41,091 nucleotides of DNA from Paracoccaceae bacterium (GTDB taxonomy: Bacteria; Pseudomonadota; Alphaproteobacteria; Rhodobacterales; Rhodobacteraceae), in assembly GCA_020846995.1 (NCBI GenBank), contig JADLCV010000193.1, positions 1 to 41,091 on the forward strand. Reading direction: 5' to 3'. Positions 32,136-39,682 of the stretch are shown here, piece after piece. Positions within the stretch are counted from its first letter, which is position 1, and every line of letters starts with the position of its first letter. Made by a program: the position numbers and the translations under genes. Under the pieces are notes generated by a model. It saw only the letters and a list, made by a program, of their open reading frames with translations, did not search any database and was not told the DNA's origin.

Positions 32136-32861
32136 TCAGGCGCCGCCGAAACCGGGTGGCGGGCGCCCCTCGAGCCCGAGGCCCGTCGCCAGCGCCGCGA
32201 ACGCCGCCGTCTCCCCGGGGCCCCATTCGGCCCGCCGCGCGGCGTAGAGCGTCGCCTGGCTCGCGTGCACAAGCCCATCCTCGAGCGGGCGGAGATGGTT
32301 CGCGCGGAGGGTGGCGCCGGTCGTGGTGATGTCGGCGATGGCCTCGGCGGTCGCGTTCCGGACCGTGCCCTCGGTTGCCCCCTGGCTGTCGACGAGCTGG
32401 TAGTCGGCGATGTCGCGGGAGCGCAGGAACTCGCGCACGAGGCGGTGATACTTGGTCGCGATCCGCAGCCGGTGGCCATGGGCGGCGCGGAAGGCCGCCG
32501 CCGCCGCGTCGAGATCGTCGAGCGTCTCGACATCGACCCAGGCGGCGGGCACGGCGATGACGAGGTCGGCGTGGCCGAAGCCGAGGGGGGCGAGGGCCGC
32601 CACCGCCGCCCGCCGGTCAGGCAGCGCCTCCTCGACGAGATCGGAGCCGGTGACGCCGAGGTGGATGCGGCCGCGCCCGAGTTCGCGCGGGATCTCGGCC
32701 GCGGCGAGGAGGACGAGATCGACCCCGCCGGCGCCCTCGACGGCGCCGGCATAGTCGCGCCCGGCCCCGCGGCGCGCGAGAAGGACGCCGCGGGCGGCGA
32801 ACCAGACGAAGGTCTCCTCCATCAGCCGGCCCTTGGAGGGCACCCCGAGCCGCAGCGTCAT
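32136..32861 (-). CDS. hisG: ATP phosphoribosyltransferase, short form catalytic subunit
   Basis: This 241-residue enzyme is the short HisG type, lacking the C-terminal regulatory domain, so it needs HisZ. Visible motifs are GVPSKGRLMEE at the N-terminus, GVTGSDLVEE and the phosphoribosyl pyrophosphate loop region VDSQGATEGTVRN. It catalyses the first committed step of histidine synthesis, joining ATP and PRPP. ATG 32861 overlaps the hisZ TGA (ATGA), which supports balanced production of the hetero-octamer. Confidence 0.96.
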   Translation of the reverse strand: MTLRLGVPSKGRLMEETFVWFAARGVLLARRGAGRDYAGAVEGAGGVDLVLLAAAEIPRELGRGRIHLGVTGSDLVEEALPDRRAAVAALAPLGFGHADLVIAVPAAWVDVETLDDLDAAAAAFRAAHGHRLRIATKYHRLVREFLRSRDIADYQLVDSQGATEGTVRNATAEAIADITTTGATLRANHLRPLEDGLVHASQATLYAARRAEWGPGETAAFAALATGLGLEGRPPPGFGGA

Positions 32862-33970
32862 GCCCGCCCCTCGCGCAGGGCCGCGACCAGCGCCGGCCGG
32901 ATCACCGCCCCGACCGCCGGGATCGAGCGGCCGCCGCCGAGGACCGCGGTCAGGGCATCGTAGCGGCCGCCCGAGGCGACCGCGGCGAGGGCGGGATCGG
33001 CGGCATGGAAGCCGAAGACGAAGCCGTCGTAGTATTCCAGCGTGCTGCGGCCGTGGCTGGCCTCGAAGGGCAGCGTCGCGGGATCGATGCCGCGCCGGGC
33101 GAGCGCCGCGAGGCGGGCGGCGAAGCGGTCGACCGCGGGTGCGATCGCGGGCATGAGCGGGGTGATGCCGCGCAGATGCGCGAGCGCCGCCGTGGCCGGG
33201 GCCGCGAGGCCGAGGAGGTCGTATAGGCACGCCGCCTCGGGCGCCGCGATCGGCGGGGCGCCGGCATCGGCGACGAGAAGGGCGATGCGGTCGCGGATCT
33301 CGTCCTCGCCGCGAAGCCCGACGAGGGGCCCGGCGGCCGCGATCAGCGCCCGGGGATCGGCGCCGGCGAGACGGGCGACGAGCGCCGCCCGCTCCGGGGG
33401 CGCCGGCGCCCGGCCGGCGAAGCGGTCGAGCAGGCGGCGGAAGCGGCGCGGCCGCCAGACGTGGCGGAGAAGTGCCGCCTTGCGCGCCGCCGTCGTCGTC
33501 AGCCCCCGCACCGCCGCCATCAGGATGCCGATGTCGCCGGTCACGGGCTGGAGCCCGAGCCCGTCGAGGAGCCCGGCGAAGAGGGCGAAGACCTCGGCAT
33601 CGGCCTCGGCCGGATCGTCGCGGGCGAAAAGCTCGAAGCCCGCCTGGAGGAACTCGCGCGGCCGCGCCGAGGGCCGCTCCTGGGCGCGGAAGACCTCGCC
33701 GAGGTAGCAGTAGCGCGCGGGTTCGGCGCCCGCGGCCATGTGCGCCTCGACCACCGGCACGGTGAAGTCGGGGCGCAGGACCATCTCGCCCTGGACCGGG
33801 TCGCGGGTCAGGAAGGCGCGGGCGCGGATGTCCTCGCCCCAGAGGTCGAGGAGCGTCGCCGCGGGCAGGAGGACGGGCGCCTCGACCCGCAGCGCCCCGG
33901 CGGCGGCAAAGCCCGCAAGTAGCCGCTCGCCCTCGGCCCGGGCCGCGGCAGTGGCGGCGGCCGGCGTCAC
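32858..33970 (-). CDS. hisZ: ATP phosphoribosyltransferase regulatory subunit
   Basis: The 370-residue protein is a class II tRNA-synthetase paralogue: motif 2-like RPDFTVPVVEAHM and YCYLGEVFRAQ (residues 66-96) and a GGRYDALTAVLGG stretch near the C-terminus are kept, but the normal motif 3 and anticodon domain of HisRS are absent. It activates HisG and mediates histidine feedback. The start is GTG 33970, 1 base after the hisS stop. The hisS-hisZ-hisG order is typical of Rhodobacterales. Confidence 0.94.
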   Translation of the reverse strand: MTPAAATAAARAEGERLLAGFAAAGALRVEAPVLLPAATLLDLWGEDIRARAFLTRDPVQGEMVLRPDFTVPVVEAHMAAGAEPARYCYLGEVFRAQERPSARPREFLQAGFELFARDDPAEADAEVFALFAGLLDGLGLQPVTGDIGILMAAVRGLTTTAARKAALLRHVWRPRRFRRLLDRFAGRAPAPPERAALVARLAGADPRALIAAAGPLVGLRGEDEIRDRIALLVADAGAPPIAAPEAACLYDLLGLAAPATAALAHLRGITPLMPAIAPAVDRFAARLAALARRGIDPATLPFEASHGRSTLEYYDGFVFGFHAADPALAAVASGGRYDALTAVLGGGRSIPAVGAVIRPALVAALREGRA

Positions 33971-33971
33971 C

Positions 33972-35477
33972 TCAGCCCCCGGCCAGCATCGCCCGCACGG
34001 CGGCGACGAGGTCGGCGCGCGCGACCTCGCGCTGGGCCGGGCGTGCCTTCCACTCGGCGAGGCTCGCAGCCGTGGCGAGGCGGGCGCCCAGCGCGAGGTC
34101 CTTGAGCGTGACCGCCCCCCGGGCGGCCTCGTCGGGGCCCTCGATGACCGCGACCGGCGCCGCCCGCCGGTCGGCGTACCTGAGCTGGTTGCCGAAGTTC
34201 CTCGGGTTGCCGAGATAGACCTCGGCGCGGATGCCGGCGGCGCGCAGCTCGGTCGCCATGGCGAAGCTCTCGGCGATGCGGCCGCGCTCCATCACCGTCA
34301 CCACCACCGGCCCGGCAGCGGCCGCGGCCGCGGCCGCCGCGCCGCGCGCGGCGAGGGCCGCATGGAGGCGGTCGACCCCGATCGAGACGCCGGTCGCCGG
34401 CACCGCCTGGCCGGTGAAGCGGCGGACGAGGTCGTCGTAGCGCCCCCCGCCCGCGACCGATCCGAACCGGCGCGGCCGTCCGGCCTCGTCGGCGACCTCG
34501 AAGGTCAGTTCCGCCTCGTAGACAGGGCCCGTGTAGTAGCCAAGGCCGCGCACCACCGAGGGGTCGATCTCGGCCCGCTCGGGGCCGATCCCGCTCGCCT
34601 CGAGAAGGGCCGCGATCTCCTCGAGTTCGGCCACCCCCTCGGCGCCCGTCGCCGAGCCGCGCACGAGCGCGGCGAGCCCCCGCAGCGTCGCCGCCGCGTC
34701 GGCACCCCGGGCGCCAAGGAAGGCCATGACGATGTCGGCCTGCCCGGCCGCGAGCCCGGCCCCGGCGGTGAAGTCGCCCGAGCCGTCCTCGCGGCCGGCG
34801 CCGAGGAGCGCCCGCACGCCCACCTCTCCCAGCCGGTCGAGCTTGTCGATGGCGCGCAGGACGACGCCGCGGCCGGCCTCGTGGCGGTCCGGCGCGGCCG
34901 GGTCGTAAAGCCCCGCCGCCTCCATGACCCCGTTCAGGATCTTGCGGTTGTTGATGCGCAGCCGGTAGTCGCCGCGGGCGATGCCGGCCGCCTCCAGCGC
35001 CTCGGCCGTCATGGCGACGATCTCGGCATCGGCGGCGACGCTGGCGGCGCCCACGGTGTCGGCGTCGCACTGCCAGAACTGCCGGAAGCGCCCCGGCCCG
35101 GGCTTCTCGTTCCGCCACACCGGGCCCATGGCATAGCGGCGGTAGGGCACCGGCAGGTCGGCGCGATGCTGGGCGGCGACGCGGGCGAGGGGCGCCGTCA
35201 GGTCGTAGCGCAGGGCGAGCCAGTCGCCGTCCTCGTCCTGCCAGGCGAAGACGCCGGCGTTCGGGCGATCGACGTCGGGCAGGAACCTGCCCAGCGCCTC
35301 GACGGTCTCGACCGCCGAGGTCTCGAGCGGCTCGAAGCCGTGGCCGTGGTAGACGGCGGCGACGGCGTCGAGCATCGCCTTGCGGCCCGTGACCTCGGCC
35401 CCGAAATAGTCGCGGAAGCCCTTAGGGGTCTCGGCCCTGGGCCGGCGGCCCGCCTTCGCCCTCTCCTCGCCCGCCAT
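33972..35477 (-). CDS. hisS: Histidyl-tRNA synthetase
   Basis: The 501-residue class II synthetase has the histidine-binding motifs [11 protein letters not shown] (89-99) and [20 protein letters not shown] (motif 2, 113-132), [12 protein letters not shown], motif 3 GVSIGVDRL and a C-terminal anticodon-binding domain. It charges tRNA-His. It is somewhat longer than E. coli HisS, in keeping with the alphaproteobacterial type, which also has unusual tRNA-His recognition. A purine-rich GGGAGG lies before ATG 35477. An in-operon location with hisZ/hisG couples charging to biosynthesis genes. Confidence 0.96.
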   Translation of the reverse strand: MAGEERAKAGRRPRAETPKGFRDYFGAEVTGRKAMLDAVAAVYHGHGFEPLETSAVETVEALGRFLPDVDRPNAGVFAWQDEDGDWLALRYDLTAPLARVAAQHRADLPVPYRRYAMGPVWRNEKPGPGRFRQFWQCDADTVGAASVAADAEIVAMTAEALEAAGIARGDYRLRINNRKILNGVMEAAGLYDPAAPDRHEAGRGVVLRAIDKLDRLGEVGVRALLGAGREDGSGDFTAGAGLAAGQADIVMAFLGARGADAAATLRGLAALVRGSATGAEGVAELEEIAALLEASGIGPERAEIDPSVVRGLGYYTGPVYEAELTFEVADEAGRPRRFGSVAGGGRYDDLVRRFTGQAVPATGVSIGVDRLHAALAARGAAAAAAAAAGPVVVTVMERGRIAESFAMATELRAAGIRAEVYLGNPRNFGNQLRYADRRAAPVAVIEGPDEAARGAVTLKDLALGARLATAASLAEWKARPAQREVARADLVAAVRAMLAGG

Positions 35478-35598
35478 CCTCCGGCCCCCCCCTCCCCCGG
35501 CCCCTCGTCTCCGCCGCGGCTGCCGCCTTAGCGGAAGGGGCCGGGCCGGGCAAGGCGAACCCCGCCCCCCGGGGGGAGGGAGGCGGCGGGGCCCGGGG

Positions 35599-35856
35599 TT
35601 AGCCGCGGGCGAGGTCCGCCATCCGCTCGCGGTTGCGGCAGAAGGGCGGCAGGGCCGGGGCGCCGACGGGGTTGTAGTCGAGCCACTCCCCGCAGTCCTC
35701 GACCGCCCGGCAGCCGAGGCAGCGGGCGAGCATCGTCATCAGCGCGGGGACGGAAAGAACCCCGTCGGCCAGCGCCGCGCCGAGGTTGACCCCGGCCGCC
35801 TCGGCCATCCGGGCCATGAGAACACTGTGCTGGATGCGACGCTCCTGTGCGAACAT
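35599..35856 (-). CDS. DUF6455 family protein
   Basis: The 85-residue protein has three or four cysteines in the DUF6455 arrangement ([17 protein letters not shown] and [10 protein letters not shown]) with a helical start ([16 protein letters not shown]). The family is common in Rhodobacterales, of unknown function; the cysteines suggest metal or redox binding. ATG 35856 is preceded by GGAG, and the upstream in-frame residues fall in the structured leader, so the longer start at 35916 is rejected. The gene has a -10-like TAGAAT at 35964-35959 far upstream. Confidence 0.8.
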   Translation of the reverse strand: MFAQERRIQHSVLMARMAEAAGVNLGAALADGVLSVPALMTMLARCLGCRAVEDCGEWLDYNPVGAPALPPFCRNRERMADLARG

Positions 35857-35875
35857 GCGAAACTCCGAAGCTCGG

Positions 35876-35905
35876 GTGAAGACCCACTTCACGCTGGGTC
35901 GTGAA
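35876..35905. promoter_or_regulatory. Overlapping inverted repeats in the leader of the DUF6455 gene
   Basis: Three GTGAA half-sites alternate in orientation (GTGAA 35876-35880, TTCAC 35888-35892, GTGAA 35901-35905). They permit competing hairpins: GTGAAG with CTTCAC (35876-35892), GACCCA with TGGGTC (35881-35900), and TTCACG with CGTGAA (35888-35905, reading inside these limits). It could be an attenuator-like leader or a multi-site operator. The patch is notably AT-richer than its surroundings. Confidence 0.5.
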
Positions 35906-35981
35906 AAAAGGCACACGCGCGACGGGCCGGCGGGCTCGCGCTTCGGGCAGCAGGAGGTATTCTAGCGCGACCGGCGGTTGA

Positions 35982-36008
35982 GTGCCATGCGGCATTCGCG
36001 CATGGCAC
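35982..36008. promoter_or_regulatory. 10-bp perfect dyad between DUF6455 and cutA genes
   Basis: GTGCCATGCG (35982-35991) and CGCATGGCAC (35999-36008) form a perfect inverted repeat with a 7-base centre. It sits 18 bp upstream, on the minus strand, of the TAGAAT -10-like element of the DUF6455 gene and about 100 bp before cutA, so it could be an operator for either. Confidence 0.45.
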
Positions 36009-36110
36009 CGGCGCCGGGGCGGCGCGGGACCGCCGTGCCGGCGGGGGGCCGGCGAAGGGCTTGAGTGCGGCGCCGGAAGGGCCGAGACTGCGGGGGAACG
36101 CGGGGGCGCG

Positions 36111-36506
36111 ATGGACGCGGAGGGGCCGGGCGCGGACGAGGTCGTCGAGGTCGAGGTGTCCTGCCCCGACACCGGCGTTGCCACGGCGATCGCGCGGGCC
36201 ATGATCGCGGGAAGGCTCGCCGCCTGCGCCAATGTCGGCGCCCCGGTGCTGAGCCTCTACCGCTGGCAGGGGCGCCTCGTCGAGGAGGGCGAGGTGATGG
36301 TGCGCCTGAAGACGCGGGCCGCCCTCCTCGCGCCCCTCGCGGCGGCGATCCGCGCCGCCCATCCCTACGCCCTGCCCGCGATCCTTGCCTGGCGGCTGCG
36401 GGCAACGGCCGACTATGCCGCCTGGGTCGCGGCCGAGACGGGGGACGCCGGACCCCCGCCCGGGGATCAGAAACCCGCGACGACGCCGACCCGGACCTCG
36501 CCGTAG
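36111..36506 (+). CDS. cutA: CutA-like divalent cation tolerance protein
   Basis: The 131-residue protein has the CutA1 trimer signatures VSCPDTGVATAIARAMIAGR, LAACANVGAPVLSLYRWQGR and VEEGEVMVRLKTR, then HPYALPAILAWRL. CutA proteins bind divalent metal weakly; their true role is unsettled. ATG 36111 begins just before the family domain, with GGGG-rich purines upstream. Its last 40 bases overlap the end of the convergent outer-membrane protein gene. Its C-terminal tail beyond the family domain is about 20 residues of low-complexity. Confidence 0.92.
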   Translation: MDAEGPGADEVVEVEVSCPDTGVATAIARAMIAGRLAACANVGAPVLSLYRWQGRLVEEGEVMVRLKTRAALLAPLAAAIRAAHPYALPAILAWRLRATADYAAWVAAETGDAGPPPGDQKPATTPTRTSP

Positions 36507-37078
36507 GCCAGCGCGGCGGGATAGGCGACGTCGGTCGCAAAGGTCGCGCGGCCGAGATCGTGGTGGAGGTATTCGAGGCGCCAGCGGCGGCGGCCGTCGC
36601 CGGCCCCGCCCTCGATGCCGAGGCCCGCGACCCAGCCCGTCAGGACCCTCGTGTCGGCGTGGCGCCGGCCCGCCCCGTCGCGGGTGGCGAGCGTCGCCGA
36701 GCCGGCGGCGAGGCCGAGGGTCGCGTAGAGGAGCACGGGGCCGCGGACGACGCCCAGGCGGGCGCGGAGGCTTCCCTCCCCGCCGAGGCTTGCGGTGCAG
36801 GTCCAGACGGGGTTGGTGCAGGCGGTGCGGGCGGCGAGAGGGCCGAGGCCCGCCCCGATCTCGACCCCCCAGAGGAGCGTGCCGCGGGTGGCACTGAAGC
36901 CCGCGAAAAGCGCCCCCCGGACCCCCGCGGGATCGGGCCCGCGGGGCGCGAGGCCTGCAACCGTGCCCCGGCCGAAGCCCGCGGCGAACCCGAGATAGGG
37001 CCCGTCGAAGGAAGTCTGCGCCCCCGCCCCCGCCGCCGCCATCGCCGCCATCGCCGCCGCCAGCACGAGCCTGCGCAT
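36467..37078 (-). CDS. Outer-membrane beta-barrel protein (Omp25/opacity-like)
   Basis: The 203-residue protein has a signal peptide (MRRLVLAAAMAAMAAAGAGA, cleavage after GAQ region), then alternating strands rich in Gly and aromatic residues such as YLGFAAGFGRG and WRLEYLHHDLGR, and ends in a C-terminal Phe. The features suggest an 8-stranded barrel of the Omp25/31 or porin-like type, exported to the outer membrane. ATG 37078 has GGAAGGGGG just before it. The final 40 bases overlap cutA on the other strand. Function unknown. Confidence 0.85.
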   Translation of the reverse strand: MRRLVLAAAMAAMAAAGAGAQTSFDGPYLGFAAGFGRGTVAGLAPRGPDPAGVRGALFAGFSATRGTLLWGVEIGAGLGPLAARTACTNPVWTCTASLGGEGSLRARLGVVRGPVLLYATLGLAAGSATLATRDGAGRRHADTRVLTGWVAGLGIEGGAGDGRRRWRLEYLHHDLGRATFATDVAYPAALAYGEVRVGVVAGF

Positions 37079-37233
37079 CGCCCCCTTCCCTTCGCCTTGC
37101 ACGGGCTTCCCCGGCGGCGCCCGCCCCCTTGGCCCCGTGCCCGGCCCCGCCCGAGCCTGCCCTGACACCTGCCCTCCGACCATGACCGGGATCAAGCCCG
37201 GCCGGGACCGCTTTCCCCGGTGCCCGGAAGGGC

Positions 37234-37239
37234 TATGAT
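37234..37239 (+). promoter_or_regulatory. Strong -10 element (TATGAT) adjacent to the small CDS start
   Basis: TATGAT matches the -10 consensus at 5 of 6 positions and ends 7 bases before ATG 37247, so transcription would start at or next to the start codon. No matching -35 is clear. Confidence 0.4.
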
Positions 37240-37246
37240 CGCCCCC

Positions 37247-37498
37247 ATGTTCACGATCGAGCACGAGTTCGACCACACCCTCATCACGCTTGTCGACGAG
37301 GGCCGCGGGCGGCTGCGCGAGGACATCGTCGTGCGCGCCGGCGACGACCGCGTCGAGGTCGAGCAGTATGACCCCGAGACCGACACCACCGCCCGGCTGA
37401 CCTTCTCGTTCGCGCAGCTCGAGGATCTCCGGGCGGCCCTCGACCTGCCCGAGGGCGTCTACCGCCGCCGCCCGCCCGGCGCCCCCGTCACTCCCTGA
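37247..37498 (+). CDS. Small conserved hypothetical protein
   Basis: The 83-residue acidic protein starts MFTIEHEFDHTLITLVDEG and ends DLPEGVYRRRPPGAPVTP. I know of similar small Rhodobacterales proteins of unknown function beginning with this IEHEFD-type segment, which favours ATG 37247 over ATG 37235. No membrane segment or catalytic motif is visible. Its 3' end overlaps the YggU-like gene end by 11 bp in convergent orientation. A -10-like TATGAT directly upstream suggests a leaderless message. Confidence 0.72.
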   Translation: MFTIEHEFDHTLITLVDEGRGRLREDIVVRAGDDRVEVEQYDPETDTTARLTFSFAQLEDLRAALDLPEGVYRRRPPGAPVTP

Positions 37499-37745
37499 GG
37501 CGGAAAACCTTGTCGCGGCTCGCGACCCCGCGCAGGAGCTCGAGCCGCGACGGGGCGACCCCGAGGGCGCGGGCGAGGAGCGCGCGCGCCGCCTCGGTCG
37601 CCCGCCCGCTCTCGGGCGGCGCAGTGACGTAGATGCGGATCGTCGCTTCCCCGGCGAGGAGCGCCTCGCGCCCGGCCCGCGGCGTCACCCGGACGGCGAG
37701 GGTGGCGCCTGGGCGGGCGAGATGGGCGAGATCGGGAAGCGGCAT
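37488..37745 (-). CDS. DUF167/YggU family protein
   Basis: The 85-residue protein has the DUF167 motif VRVTPRAGREALL, the ending strands IRIYVTAPPESGRATEAA, and ALGVAPSRLELLRGVASRDKVFRLRE, all typical. Members have an alpha/beta fold with a conserved surface and no assigned function. ATG 37745 has GAGG about 8 bases before it. An ATG at 37763 would add 6 residues. It is convergent with the small CDS on its left. Confidence 0.9.
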   Translation of the reverse strand: MPLPDLAHLARPGATLAVRVTPRAGREALLAGEATIRIYVTAPPESGRATEAARALLARALGVAPSRLELLRGVASRDKVFRLRE

Positions 37746-38155
37746 CGCGGGCCTCGCGCGCATTGGGGGCGCCCCCACCCTCGCACCCCCCCACGCACCG
37801 GCACAAGCGGCGCGCGCGGGCGGCCGGGGGCCCGGTCGCAGCTCCTGCCCCCGAGGGGGGGGGTGAGGCCGGGACCGCGCGCCGGACATGTTCATGGCCC
37901 GCGGTTCCAGCCCCCCGCGCGGGAGGAGGCCGGGATGGCGCGCCAGTTCACTCGGCGGTCCTCCAGTCGTGCCCCCGCTCGGGCGGAGGCCGGACGGCGG
38001 GCCCCCGCCCCAGGGCGGGCGGGGCGGGAGCGGGCGCCCGCAGGGAGGGGGGAGGGCGCCCGACCCGGGGAGCTGGCGCCGGGGCGGCGCGCGCAGGGAG
38101 GGGACAGCGCCCGACCGCGGCCGGCGCGAGGGGCGCGCGCGCCCCCCGGGGGCCC
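37746..38155. other. Non-coding, G-rich stretch between YggU-like and lytic transglycosylase genes
   Basis: I see no convincing gene in these 410 bases, since possible frames lack recognisable motifs and use codons poorly. A 14-bp palindrome, TGGGGGCGCCCCCA, lies at 37764-37777, 19 bases upstream of the YggU-like start. A degenerate direct repeat, CAGGGAGGGG followed closely by GCGCCCGACC, occurs at 38041-38065 and again at 38094-38116. Confidence 0.5.
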
Positions 38156-38635
38156 TCAGCCGCCGGGCCCGACCTCGTCGAGAAGGCCGCGGCGGCGGGC
38201 CTCGTAGTAGTAGCCGCGGCGATACCAGGCCACCGCCCGGTCGGCGTCGCCGCCGGCGACGATCCAGGCCCCGCGCAGGTAGCGCGTGCCGTAGCGGAGG
38301 TTGGTCGCGGCATCGAGGAGCCCCTCGGGGGGGCCGCGGTAGCCCATGGCGCGCGCGGTGTCGTGGCGGATCTGCATGAGCCCGAGGTTGGGGCCGTTGC
38401 GCGCCCCCGGCCGGTGGCCGCTCTCGCCGGCGACGACGCGCTCGACGAGGGCGACGGGAAGGCCGGCCTCGCCCGCCGCCTGCTCGATCAGGGCCCGGAG
38501 TCCGGGGGTCTCGTTCGGCCGCAGGCCGTCCCGCTCCGGATCCGGGGGCCGGCGCCGGCGCCCGCAGGCCCCGCAGGCCATGACGGGAAGGGCGAGGACG
38601 AGGGCGAGGACGGTGCGGCGGCCGGGGCTTTCCAT
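38156..38635 (-). CDS. Lytic transglycosylase (SLT domain) lipoprotein
   Basis: The 159-residue protein starts with a lipoprotein signal (MESPGRRTVLALVLALPVMA followed by Cys21 as lipid-bearing residue), then a short charged linker and a lysozyme-like SLT domain. Catalytic Glu71 is in VVAGESGHRPG, and GPNLGLMQIRHDTARAMGY and NLRYGTRYLRGAW match the family. It would cleave peptidoglycan from the inner leaflet of the outer membrane. It is short, so only the catalytic domain is present. ATG 38635 has GAGG just upstream, and a -10-like TAGGTC at 38647-38642 lies 6 bases away. Confidence 0.9.
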   Translation of the reverse strand: MESPGRRTVLALVLALPVMACGACGRRRRPPDPERDGLRPNETPGLRALIEQAAGEAGLPVALVERVVAGESGHRPGARNGPNLGLMQIRHDTARAMGYRGPPEGLLDAATNLRYGTRYLRGAWIVAGGDADRAVAWYRRGYYYEARRRGLLDEVGPGG

Positions 38636-38683
38636 GGCCTCGACCTAGCCCGTCCCCGCCCGCTCCCGCAAGGCGCCCCGCCC

Positions 38684-38744
38684 CGCCCGGCCCGGCGCGC
38701 CGGCGCTCCCGCCCGCCCACCGCTCCGGCGCGCCGGGCCGGGCG
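38684..38744. repeat. Perfect 20-bp inverted repeat with 21-base centre
   Basis: The arms at 38684-38703 and 38725-38744 are perfectly complementary across 20 bases and contain GGCGCGCC. The loop is 21 bases, pyrimidine-rich. It lies upstream of the lytic transglycosylase gene, about 50 bp from its start codon, and could be a hairpin, an operator, or a mobile repeat remnant. Confidence 0.6.
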
Positions 38745-38821
38745 CACCCCCCGCCGCCGGCCCCCTCCGCCATCCCGGCGGCGTCGCCCCGGGGATGCCG
38801 GGGGGCCGGCCTCAACCGGGC

Positions 38822-38912
38822 CGCGCGGGGACGCGGGCCACCGGCCGCGGCGACCGCGCGCCGATCGTCGCCCCCTGCCGGTCGCGCGGGGACGCGGTCC
38901 GGCCGGCAGGGG
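38822..38912. repeat. Direct and inverted repeats upstream of the nitroreductase gene
   Basis: CGCGCGGGGACGCGG is found at 38822-38836 and 38883-38897, 61 bp apart. The second copy lies in the loop of an inverted repeat, CCCCTGCCGG (38872-38881) with CCGGCAGGGG (38903-38912). Confidence 0.5.
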
Positions 38913-39103
38913 CCAGCCGTCCGCTTCCCTCCCGTTCCCCGGCCCCCGCCCGGGCGCCGGGGGGAGGGCCCGCGCCGCGACCGCGCCCCCCGGGCCGGGC
39001 CGCGCCTCGGCCCGGATGCGCCTCGCCCCCGCCGGCGCCCGCCCCGGCCTTGACCCCCGGGCCCCTTTCCCCGACACCGGGAGCCCCAGCCCGAGGTCGT
39101 GCC

Positions 39104-39682
39104 ATGTCCGTCACCAGCCCCGCCGCGCTCGCCTTCCTCCTCGCCCGTCGGTCGCACCCGGCGCGGACGCTGCGCCCGCCGGCGCCGGCGGGTGCCGAGC
39201 TCGACGTCCTCCTGACCGCCGCCGCCCGCGCCCCCGACCACGGCAAGCTCGTGCCCTGGCGTTTCGTCGTCCTCGACCGCCCGGCGCTCGCCCGCCTGGC
39301 CGCCGCCGTTCCGGCGCGGGGGGAGGAGCTCGGCGTCGAGCCCGACCGCGTCGCCAAGATGCGGGCCCAGCTTGCCGAGGCCCCGCTCGTCGTCGCCGTG
39401 GTGGCGGCGCCGCGCGCCGATCCCCGCATCCCCGAGATCGAGCAGATCCTCTCGGCCGGCGCCGTCTGCCTCGGCCTTCTCAACGCCGCCCTGGCGGCGG
39501 GCTGGGGGGCCGCCTGGGTGACCGGCTGGGTCGTCCACGACCGCCCCTTCCGCGAGCGCCATCTCGGCCTCGGCGCGGGCGAGTTCGTGGCCGGCATGGT
39601 CCACATCGGCACCGCGAGCCAGACCCCGCCCGACCGCCCGCGCCCCGACCTCGCCGGGATCGTCACCCGGGCCCCGGCATGA
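39104..39682 (+). CDS. Nitroreductase family protein (YdjA-like)
   Basis: The 192-residue flavoprotein has the FMN-binding ARRSHPARTLRPP start, the AARAPDHGKLVPWRFVVLD stretch and the C-terminal GMVHIGTASQTPPDRPRPDL, typical of the short YdjA type. It would use FMN and NAD(P)H. The substrate is unknown. ATG 39104 has GAGG about 8 bases upstream. Its stop overlaps the ATG of the membrane protein gene (ATGA), making a two-gene operon. Confidence 0.92.
   Translation: MSVTSPAALAFLLARRSHPARTLRPPAPAGAELDVLLTAAARAPDHGKLVPWRFVVLDRPALARLAAAVPARGEELGVEPDRVAKMRAQLAEAPLVVAVVAAPRADPRIPEIEQILSAGAVCLGLLNAALAAGWGAAWVTGWVVHDRPFRERHLGLGAGEFVAGMVHIGTASQTPPDRPRPDLAGIVTRAPA

Larger units (their letters stand above)
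38636..39103. other. Repeat-rich non-coding stretch
   Basis: I see no convincing gene here, although long open frames cross it because stop codons are rare at this G+C. It holds a large inverted repeat at 38684-38744, a 15-bp direct repeat (CGCGCGGGGACGCGG) at 38822-38836 and 38883-38897, and a 10-bp inverted repeat (38872-38881 with 38903-38912). Promoters for the two flanking divergent genes should lie within it. Confidence 0.55.

Noticed and set aside
32858-33970. A second histidyl-tRNA synthetase
   Set aside because: It lacks motif 3 and the anticodon domain, is 370 residues long, and sits between hisS and short-form hisG, so it is HisZ.
38041-38116. CRISPR-like or tandem array from the CAGGGAGGGG repeats
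   Set aside because: There are only two imperfect copies with a 53-bp offset, so this is not an array.
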